Part shown: positions 55,816 through 64,000 of the stretch, one piece after another | Position numbering within the stretch: the stretch's first letter is position 1 | How the letters are laid out: the number at the start of each line of letters is the position of its first letter | Origin: Schizophyllum amplum | Lineage: Eukaryota; Basidiomycota; Agaricomycetes; Agaricales; Schizophyllaceae | DNA length: 64,000 nt | Assembly: GCA_007026445.1 (NCBI GenBank) | Contig: VDMD01000011.1 | Coordinates: 620,001 to 684,000 of the forward strand | Direction: 5' to 3' | Notes under the pieces: generated by a model | Told to the model about the DNA's origin: nothing | Database searches by the model: none | What the model saw: only the letters and a program-made list of their open reading frames with translations | Made by a program: the position numbers and the translations under genes

Positions 55816-57700
55816 TTAGCTACCCCATGTCTTCAAGTCGTCCTCCTCGATCCTGTCCATCGAATCATTAATCGATTCCACGCAAGTAAGGCCGTTTCAG
55901 CGTAACAGAACTCACGGAACGTTAGGACCGGACTTGTGAAGATCCACAAATCCGTCTTCGTCGCGACGGACGCTGTAAACCCCCCACTCGCGATACCAGG
56001 TGGCCGCGTCCCAGCGCCCCACTTCTCTCCTGCTCTGCGGGAGCCACACCTCGTGCAGCGCGGGCCAGCGACAGCCCCAATCAGCGTGTCTCTCACCAGC
56101 ATGTCTTTCACCAGCATATCTCTCACCAGCATGTCTCTCCCCAGCAGGCCCCGTGTCCTCAGCATGTCTCTCACCAGCAGGCGGCGCATCCCCAGTCCCC
56201 CAGCCGCCAGACCCGTCGACCCGCCCGGAGAGCGCGCGGACGATGTCAGGCAGGGTGATGCCCGCGCGCGCGCGCTGCTCAGGCGCCTCGGCAGTATCCC
56301 GAGACTGGAACTGCCGCCACGCCTCCACGGTGAGCGCCGAGCGGAACGTGTTCAGGCGCAGCGTTCGGAGGCGGAGGAGTGGGGCGAGGGCGCGGGCGCA
56401 CGCGCTCTGAGAAGGAAGGAGAAATACAGGTATCAGTAAGTTTGACGAGGACTCGGGCGGGCGGGCGACGCACCAGCTCCTGCGCATGCCAGGGGACGCG
56501 CGCACCGGCCTCGGCGTGGAGCTCGAGGAGCTCGAGGCGCGGGAAGGCCTTTGCGATGAACTCGCAGAGGCGCATGTCTGCGAGGTCGCGGAACGAGAGG
56601 CGCAGATCGCGCAGGTCAGGTAGCGCCGTGACCGACAGAATGCGCATGAGCTCGACCGGCGCCAGCAGGACGCGCTGCGGGGGGCTGGCGATGATGATGC
56701 CCGCCGGAAGCGCGGGATGCTCGTCGACCTTCGTCGTGCAGTGCGGGTAGGCGAGAAGGGACAGCGCACGCAGGGTTGGGGGCAGGTGGGCATATAGGCC
56801 ATCCGTCGCGGTCGGGTTGTAGAGCTCGAATGTATCGAGCGTGCGTATGGCCGTCCCCAGGCGCGCCGCCGTGTCGTCGTCTCTGGGCTACACCACGCAG
56901 CAAGGCTGAGGAAAGGCGGGTGTATATCTGCAGCGGACACGGAGGACGGAAAGTCGCGGCGCAGCAACAAGCAGCGTCCCAATATGCACATGCGCAAATA
57001 TCGATGCCGGGGTACCCGAACCTGGATCCTCAAATGCGCCAGGATCATCCTGCGGGTGCAGCCAGCACCCTGTGATCACAAGCTCGCGCAGCGCCGCCCA
57101 CGTGTACGCTGCGGCAATGGGCAGACTGAGCGCTTCGGCGCCAACTTCGACGCGCTCGATCTGCGAGACGTCGAGCTGTGCGAGCAGCGTGGCAAAGGAA
57201 AAACGCGTGGCGCGCATTCTGTTTGCACACAAGCGCGCATCGTATATCTCATCGAAGCGTGAGCAAAATTGGAGCACGCGCGGTTGGCAGGACAGGGTCG
57301 GGAACGCGGGGAGGGGCTCGTAGGGTGTGTACTCCCTGGATCCGAGATAGTTGATAGTCTTGTAACACAGTCGGGCAAGGTCGAGGGTCTGGAGCTGTGT
57401 GGCGGTAGGGAGGATGTCGCGTACCCTGTAAATGATATTTTCAGCGCAGAGATGAAGGGACCATAGCCTGTCCGCGTCAAAATCGTCGAAGAAGTGATTG
57501 AGAGCATCCTCATCATAGTCAAAGACGTGAAGATAAAGATGCCTGCATACTGTCATCAGTATTGTATAGCGTATGCAGCACGTATGTAGTTACGCACCTT
57601 ATATAACATCGTACGGTCTTTGGGGGGATGTTCGTGCGATTCCAATGGTATACAGAGAAGAGGGATGGACATAAGAGACGGCGCAACTGATTCGACGTTG
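55816..57700 (-). pseudogene. F-box array member I, nonsense mutation and truncated F-box
   Basis: Exon 2 starts HLYLHVFDYDEDALNHFF and has LQTLDLARLCYK, FATLLAQLDVSQIERVEVGA, YTWAALRELVITGCWLHP and LSVLRVRCRY, then a TAG at 56888-56890 exactly where F has the Trp of VVWPGDD; after the stop the same frame goes on (LGTAIRTLDTFELYNPTATD, LRDLRLSFRDLADMRLCEFI). Exon 3 starts SACARALAPLLRLRTLRLNT and contains a 5-residue repeat GERHA. The last exon (to 55816) gives PIEEDDLKTWGS. Of exon 1 only the end is readable (about 57700-57608: LSSTSNQLRRLL, SLFSVYHWNRTNIPPKTVR); no in-frame ATG or F-box start is found. Splice sites remain good, so loss of function looks recent. Confidence 0.78.
56082..56175 (-). 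repeat. 15-bp coding repeat (GERHA) in F-box I exon 3
   Basis: The unit cagcatgtctctcac (plus strand) repeats about four times at 56082-56141 with small changes, and once more near 56160-56175. On the minus strand it codes for GERHA / GERYA. It is absent from the corresponding stretch of F and A, so it expanded in this copy. Confidence 0.75.
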
Positions 57701-60653
57701 ACGAGAGGCGGCCATCGCGAAAAAAACGCCCCGGATTTCACGCGTGATACAAGCGGACAATGCCCTGTATCACCCACAGATGTATATAATCTCGCGGTAT
57801 ATTATATGCCCATACAAATGAACTGGCTTTCGAGAAAAAGCGAGATCTACCCCACAAGTCGATATAAAGGCGACAAGGCCGCGGCGCCTCATATAAGGCA
57901 TTATCCTCTCTATCTCGCGTTATGCCCCATATAAGCTCGGGCATGGCCTTCTTGTCTCTACATGCAGCCAGGCTCCCATTTGAGGCAATCGGGTAACTGC
58001 GTTGACTCGTCACCAGCCAGTAAAAGCAAAAAAAAAATGTCATTGAGCACAGGTATGCAGTACAATACACGGCATATGTATACGCAAACTAGCCGTAGAG
58101 AAACAGAGAGGATGAGGAAGGAATGGAGTCAAAGGCATCCGGCGCTGAGGCGAGGGTTGTTGACGGAGCGCCGACTTCGTCGTCGCGCCGCCCTCTGCGT
58201 GAACGGAGGCCGCATGGTTGCTTGCACCACCATCGCTAGCCTCACCACCGTCATGGAGGAAGACAAAGGGAGGTATCAGCTGAAAGAAGGTGGGTGAATC
58301 AGTAACATCGTTGATACGGGGCATACGGCAAGACCTACATCGTGTCGTTGACGGTTGCTGTGCACGCGGCCGGGAGCCCGGTAGCCCTCCATGTCTACTT
58401 GACGTTGGGGAAGGCCGTACTCCCAGCTACCGGATGCTTGTAGCTCTCCGCGGGAGCGCAATAAATCACTACAACAATGTCAGTCGGTGTACATTGTGCC
58501 TCGCAAGCAAGCATAATTACCTGCTGCCGACAGAGCCACCGCCACCCGCGGACGCGCGCATCAGACAATTAACGCACGCCGCCGTGCGCGCGCTGATGTT
58601 CATTGCCGTCAAAGAGCATTGCTCGACTGCCTGACACTGCCCGCGCAAGGAAGCACGGCGCGCTCGGGGTCTGAGCTGCTGGCTACACCTCGTACGAGAG
58701 GAGTTGCTGCCTGGGTAACAAAGCCAGAGATCCGGCTATAGATACTGTGTACATGCCTTGTGGTATGGGAAGAGGAGATCTCTGTGGTGGTAAGAAGGTG
58801 AATATATGCGCTCATGTAAGACGAGACGTACTCATTGTCGCTGGGACGCGGCTTGACATGTGCGTCGTGTTATCCTAGGGGGTACGTTAGCATATGAGGC
58901 CACTTGGGGAAGGGCGAGAATGAGCTTGTAGTGTGTGGGGGTGGGGGAAGAAGGGATGATCAGCGGCTCTGAAAAGATGGTGAGTATATGCGCCTGTAAA
59001 CCGTGTAAGACGTACTCGTCGACACGCGGGAGCGGCTTGCTCCGCATCCGCAAGAGTATGCACGATAAGACTCTTGCTCCCACGCCCGAGCTGTTTCTTG
59101 CCCAGAGACCACACATCGCCTGCGCCCGAGCCTGTATCTGTCAAGTGGCTCGTTAGTAGGTGCCAGCTGCGGTTCCAGCCCCGGTGGTTGGCAGTCGCAA
59201 GAGACTCAGCTGCGCAGAGTCGTCCTCGTGGTGGGCCGTGCTGGTTGCGTCCGACGTGAGGAGGTACATCCCGAGGTACATACACGGCCCGAGGCGAGGA
59301 AATACCAAAGTTGTTGAGCAGTAGATGACTTTTGAAGCTCGAGGGGACAGTGGACACCGAGAAGGGAACCTCGTCTTATGCTTGTCGATTCCAGAGGTCG
59401 TGGTGATGATGGGGGTGGAAAAGAAGGGAAAGAAGCTCAGATTGCGGACGCCCCGCTTTATACGATCGGCAAGAGGGCGGATGAATCATGTGATCGCGAA
59501 CTCGACAGCGTCACGCTGGCGTCACGCGGGCGCGAACTCGAATGACGTGAATCTCCTTCTTCACGCCGACGGTGACATCTGATTTTCACGGGGTCGCTGA
59601 GCGCTCTAAGTAATTCCTCCGAGTCCCAGGGTGCTCCTCGCTCGATGCCAACCATTTGCGAGCGCGCGCAAATGCGGTGCTACGCCTAGGTCGCGCTCTA
59701 TGACCTACTTTCATAGCGAGCATTTGGCGTGTTCGGCCGGCCGCGCTTGACTCGACATACACTGCGGAGAACAGATATAGGCGTGCGCCTTGCGCGTGCG
59801 ATCTACAGCGGTCAGCCACCGGGCCCCATCTCTGCATCTCTCCTACCCCCGAGCATTGAGCGCACCCCGAGAGCAGACCGCTCGAGGACTCATCCCCACC
59901 GTCGCCTGCGCGGTGTACGTGCCGACTGTGGGGATATTCAGTTAACCGCGCTCATCCCCTCACTCTCCTCTCTCTCTCCCATCCCCTCCTCGCCCTCCCC
60001 TCGCCCCCTTCACCACACCCACACCCACCCCTTCACACAAATGCGTGTCCCCAGGTCCGCCGCAACCACCGTGGCCGCTACACCTGCGCCGTGCACGCCA
60101 ACGCGACGGCCCCCCTCAATGTAATTCTCGAGCTCGGAGTCTGTCGCTTACTGGTCAACGTGATTCTCATCTGGCAAGTGAGTGGTATTTACGCTCCTCC
60201 ACTGATTACTGACATCGTGCGCAGCTATAGCAGTCTCAGTACCACGTTCATACTTCATAGGGTTGCCGTGGTGCTCTATCAGGTATGTTGCTCGCGCGCC
60301 AGTCCCCCTTCCCCACCGTGCATCCCTCCTACCCACGCATTGTCCTGCACATCCGATCCACGCCCAAAAAATGTTCTGCATCATCTTGCGTCGTTTCCCG
60401 CGTCTTTCAACCCATTGAGCGCCTTTCTACATACGCTAAGTACGGGTCGCTTATCTAATACATGCACATTTTACGCGGCACGGGAGCGATGAGAGTGAGC
60501 CGATGGCGGTGTGGCCATGGACGTTGCTGTAGTCCCGACGCGCTTGACTTCGCGGCTGGCTTACCTTACCGCGTGTTATATGCAAGCCAGGCCACCTTAC
60601 CACGATATATAAGATGTCAAAATGAGTATATGTGCTTTGAAGTAACCCACAAT
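57701..60653. other. Gene-poor stretch
   Basis: About 3 kb with no recognised gene. The octamer ggcgcctc (gaggcgcc on the minus strand) at 57883-57890 followed by atataa may be part of the former promoter of F-box I. Two related stretches at about 58785-58870 and 58975-59045 (ggtgaatatatgcgc.., ggtgagtatatgcgc..) look like an old tandem duplication. A possible exon at 60041-60290 (RGRYTCAVHANATAPLNVIL, TFILHRVAVVLYQ) is not assigned. Confidence 0.45.
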
Positions 60654-61047
60654 AGGGCGTATTCGCTAGTGCATAACATCACTTTGAAGATTCCAAAACA
60701 AATTGGAGTACCCCAAAATTGTCGATGTAAACTTGTACGACTTCGAAGCCAGGAATATTAGTAGGGCGTTGGCTGGATGTTGGCAGGCGCTTCAGAAGGC
60801 CCAACACAAACGCGAAACACGCCCAAAGGCGGCCAGAGTATGCTGACGGCCTCCCTGCCAGAGCCTGCGCTCGAAAGCCGAAGTCCTGACGCGCTGTTCA
60901 GGCTGAGGAACGTCAACGGCCTGCTCGATGTCCTGTATCACTTCGTAAGTTAACAAATCAATTTCGTGGCATTTGTTCCTTTCTTGCTGAACTAAACCCG
61001 TATCTTTGGTTTTTGGATCATGCTTTTTGGATGGGCGAATACGCCCT
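60654..61047. mobile_element. MITE, copy 2 of the family
   Basis: Ends AGGGCGTATTCGC..GCGAATACGCCCT, flanked by aat on both sides (60651-60653, 61048-61050). Length 394 bp, non-coding. Its right end, reverse-complemented, matches the left end of the 26428-26810 element for about 45 bp (ATCCAAAAAGCATGATCC and neighbours). Confidence 0.75.
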
Positions 61048-61429
61048 AATGCATTGTTCAGTATATAAAGCAAGATAAAGGTGGCGGGCTACGATATCAC
61101 GCGTGATCGGACCGGCGCGGGCCTTGCCGCGATTATATTCAGGACAAAGGTAGATACACTTTTGACATTTTTCGCGATGAGAGAGATCCTATCATGAATC
61201 GACAGGTAGCCTTCGATCCGGTTGAAGATATCGAGGTGGTGCTGGATGCTCGACATCGTGTACGACGGTCAGTCAACCGCTGGTCCTCTAGGGGGCGCGC
61301 AAGACGTGAAAGCCGAGTACAGTCGCAAGATTGTATCGTAACTTGCGCTCAAGAGCCGAAGTTACTATAAGTATAGTACTGAGTACTCACAACGGCAAAG
61401 GCCGCGTGATACGCTGGTGACGGCAAAGC

Positions 61430-62215
61430 TAAGTGCGCCTCCCCGCTTCCCTCCTGGCCTACCGCCCTCGCGCCTTCGCCCTCCTTCCCCGCGCCTTCCA
61501 TCCCCTTCCCCGCGCCTTCCATCCCCTTCCCCGCGCCTTCGCCCTCCCCATCTCATCCCTCTCGTTCCCCCTTCTCGTCTATCCCTCTCGCCCTCCCATC
61601 CCATCCCTCTCGTCCCTCCCTCTCGCCCCCTTCTCCCTCCAGTTCCCCACCTTAGACCCCCTTCTCCCTCAGATTCCCCACCCTAGACCCCCCCTCTCCG
61701 GCCGGGCAGTGCCTCCCTCCCTCACTCGTCCCCCTCACTTCACTCGCCCCCCCCCCCGGGCCTGCTCGCCCCCCTTCCGCGTTCGGAGTCGTCCACCTCA
61801 TTTCCTCCTCCTCCCTCTCACCTCCTCATCTCCCCTCCTCCTCCCTCTCACCTCCTCATCTCCCCTCCTCCTCCCTCTCTCTTCACGCTCCTCCTCCCTC
61901 TCACCTCCTCATCTCCCCTCCTCCCTCTCTCTTCACGCTCCTCCCTCCTTCTCTTCCCCCCTTCTCACCCGGCCCCCCATCCCGTCCCCGCCCTTCTCGT
62001 CCCCCAGCGCCCCGCCGGCCCCTCACCTCTTCTGTCTACCGGTTCAGGCGCTCCTCTCTCCGCCCATACCCTCTTCTTCCTCCCCTCCCCGCCGGCCCCT
62101 CTCCTCCTCTCTCCGCCGGTTCATGCGCTCCTACCACCCTCCTCTCCTCTCCTCTCCTCTTCCTCCCTCTGTCCTCTCCGCCCTCGTCTCCTCTTCCTCC
62201 CCCTTCTTCAAGTAG
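61430..62215. repeat. CT-rich (polypyrimidine) low-complexity tract
   Basis: About 790 bp, overwhelmingly C and T on the plus strand, built from short tandem units such as ttccccgcgccttccatcc (61483-61550) and ctcctcctccctctcacctc (61795-61960). A 260-residue open frame through it is only Pro/Ser/Leu repeats and is not taken as a gene. Confidence 0.85.
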
Positions 62216-62229
62216 CGGGATATCCTCAG

Positions 62230-62500
62230 GCGAGTTGACGAGGAGATGCGTGCAATATGTGTTTTGGTGAGGAGCGTGCAGCGAAGTGGGGGGATGGGAA
62301 ATGGGGTTTGGGAGCGGAGAGGGGCGTGAAGTGGGGAGAGGAGCGTGAAGTGGAGAGGAGCTTGAAGTGGAGAGGGGAGGGACGGAGTCGAGATGGCGGG
62401 GAGCGTGAAGTGGGGAGAGGAGCGTGAGGTGGAGAGAGGAGCGTGAAGGGTAGAGGGGAGGCGCGTGAAGTGGAGGGGGAAGGGGGCGTCGGGGAAGAGA
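62230..62500. repeat. GA-rich (polypurine) tandem-repeat tract
   Basis: Immediately after the CT-rich tract the plus strand becomes G/A-rich, with units such as gagcgtgaagtggggagag and variants. No coding potential is recognised. Confidence 0.8.
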
Positions 62501-63057
62501 GGTATACCGTCGTTTATGCACCTAAGCGTATACATTGGAACTACCGAACTGTTAGTCGTCAAGCTGGAAGGAATGAATATTGAGGGTTGGACAGGAGGGG
62601 CGAAGGAAGCTTAAGAGGGTAGGGGGACGTAAAGGGTGTAGGCGTGGAAGGCAAAGGATGTTGAGGTACACTGAGAGCGAAGAGGGGAATGGGCGAGCAA
62701 GGGACGATGAGGGAAGGCGATGTGCGTAGATGGCCAAGAATGTTGACGGACGATCAGGACGTTGGCGGACAATCAGAATGTTAATGTTGGCGGACTGCCC
62801 ATGTTGGCAGACGGCATGCGATGAGGGAGGGAGGTCGAGGCAAGTCAAAAGCATAGGGGGATTCTGTAGTTGCAGATGGCAGCGTCGCGGTTGCGGTTCT
62901 AGCAACGCATGTCTGAAGGCCGGGCTTTCAGCAGAAGTCTGCAGACGGGTGGCCAACGGCGAAGAACACATCTTCGTCAACGGGGAAGAGTGTACGGCGG
63001 ACAAGGGTGGACGTGAGGACGGCCAGCGAGCGAGGGCGGGAGGTGCCACGCGGCGGC
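62501..63057. other. Intergenic
   Basis: G/A-rich, then mixed sequence, with short ggacgatcaggacgttggcgg-like repeats at about 62738-62800. No gene is seen. Confidence 0.4.
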
Positions 63058-63385
63058 GTAGAAGCACCAGGGACGCATACACGAACGGCTGCGTGCCCAC
63101 CGTCGTCTCCCACACGCCGAGGTCGGGCGCTCGCCTTGCTAGCGGGTTGTACTGCGGTGGCAACAAGGCCGAGCGTCTGCTCCTGCACCGATGCCCGTAC
63201 TAGAGCCATTGTCCGACGCTGGCAGGCCGCCGCTGCCGGCCATGAGCGCGCGCATGAAGCGGGGCTGGGGTCGGGAGCAGGTGCGGAGCTTGAGGAGGAC
63301 GTGGGAGTCGCCGGACACGTACCATCTACGCGTTGCGGCGGCGTTAGCATTGCGTGCCACGTGCAAAGGGCGTTCCTGTCACTTT
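63058..63385 (-). pseudogene. GET2: Broken inverted fragment of GET2
   Basis: Three pieces in the order of GET2 but with large deletions. About 63385-63337 matches the GET2 upstream region (53025-53060: caggaacgcccttggcacgt). 63265-63197 codes for FMRALMAGSGGLPASDNG (GET2 linker). 63160-63058 codes for LARRAPDLGVWETTVGTQPF and VYASLVL (before and in TM2). Frames are broken. Non-functional. Confidence 0.75.
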
Positions 63386-63712
63386 CTGTCACTGCAGGTC
63401 AGTCACAGTGCAGGTCACTGCTCTCTGTCACGAACCGTCTTCAAAGCTCTTCTGTCACTGAGTCTTCACCGACATCTGTCCGCAGACACTATACCCGCAT
63501 ATGCCAACAGAGATACACACTTCATGCATTGGCTTGCGTTCCTATAGCTGTTGACATAAACGGTCTACTTCACCACACATCGCAGGTGTCCGGTTGATAT
63601 TCCGGGGTGCTGATGTAAGGCAGAAAGAAGTATGAACGGAGGTTAACGCTCGCCGGCGATGCTTAGGCGATGTGGGAGTCGGAATGACAGGGAAGGCGGC
63701 TATACTAGAGTC

Positions 63713-64000
63713 ATGTGCAGCACTCAAGAGCATCGGTGTGTGACTCGTGGAGGCCGCACCGTGCACGTCTTGCTGTTGGCCCTCATACCAGCACACGTCC
63801 TCCCTTCTCCGACAGCCTCACGACCTCCTTTGCATCATGCTTCTATCCTCAGCGTCGAAAAGAGGCTCGAGCGCGCTGCTACGACGAACAAAATCGTGTC
63901 CGCACCCGCCGCCACGACGAACCGAATATCCTTCGAACGACATGGACGACTCACGAATGCGGAGCGCGTCGGAGCCGTGGATCGGGACCGATGCGCCTGC
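63713..64000 (+). CDS. Open frame running off the window, unrecognised
   Basis: Open from the ATG at 63713 to the window end (96 codons): MCSTQEHRCVTRGGRTVHVL then LLALIPAHVLPSPTASRP. A hydrophobic stretch (VLLLALIPAHVL) is present, but no domain. It may be a chance frame or the first exon of a gene beyond the edge. Confidence 0.2.
   Translation, partial: MCSTQEHRCVTRGGRTVHVLLLALIPAHVLPSPTASRPPLHHASILSVEKRLERAATTNKIVSAPAATTNRISFERHGRLTNAERVGAVDRDRCAC

Noticed and set aside
55912..57048. 378-residue minus-strand frame over F-box I
   Set aside because: Only its last third is the true exon 3; the first part is an out-of-frame reading of exon 2 with Ser/Arg runs.
61433..62215. 260-residue plus-strand open frame
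   Set aside because: Made only of Pro/Ser/Leu low-complexity repeats from the CT-rich tract; all three frames are equally open, so it carries no coding signal.
1..64000. CRISPR arrays, rRNA genes, bacterial operon signals
   Set aside because: No regularly spaced repeats with unique spacers and no rRNA-like sequence; the intron-rich genes are eukaryotic.

Overview
The window looks like a filamentous basidiomycete (Agaricomycetes, probably a wood-decay lineage). Genes are broken by many short introns of about 45-65 bp with clean GT..AG borders. The recognisable gene content is fungal: a Bni4-like protein, a cyanamide hydratase-like HD protein, GET2, pepsin-like (A1) proteins and an AA9 LPMO relic. 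Short non-autonomous DNA transposons are also present. All exon joins below were worked out by hand from splice signals, reading phase and agreement between paralogues; no database search was possible, and I do not name a species.

Layout. 0.6-13.1 kb is an ordinary gene-dense block: Bni4-like gene (-), HD hydrolase (+), MFS transporter (+), an MLKL-like four-helix-bundle protein (-) and a single-copy-type F-box protein (+). 13.7-57.7 kb is an accessory region dominated by one expanded family of F-box/leucine-rich proteins: nine loci (A 13.7, B 16.0, C 18.2, D 27.3, E 33.2, F 40.8, G 43.0, H 50.1, I 55.8 kb). Seven are intact and two (C, I) are pseudogenes. All intact members have the same four-exon plan with identical intron phases (2, 0, 2) and a tiny last exon. 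Between them lie an SH3 protein, two A1-peptidase-like genes, a second MLKL-like gene, two directly repeated copies of an alpha/beta-hydrolase gene, a decayed AA9 LPMO and GET2. The last 6 kb (57.7-64 kb) is gene-poor, with a MITE, a long CT-rich then GA-rich tract, and a broken inverted fragment of GET2.

Mobile DNA: a foldback element with arms of about 270 bp (19504-20326), a Mutator-like element with 40-bp perfect TIRs and a 9-bp target duplication (25502-26347), and two members of one small MITE family (26428-26810 and 60654-61047).

How it fits together: the core genes serve cell-wall morphogenesis, nitrile/cyanamide-type metabolism, export and tail-anchored protein insertion, and look unrelated to each other. 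The accessory part looks like a birth-and-death nursery. F-box substrate adaptors, paired hydrolase and peptidase copies and paired MLKL-like proteins are duplicated, partly broken, and interleaved with TIR elements. The most interesting items are the F-box array with its invariant exon cassette, the MLKL-like pair sharing an extra C-terminal module, and the hydrolase pair in which each copy carries a different lesion.
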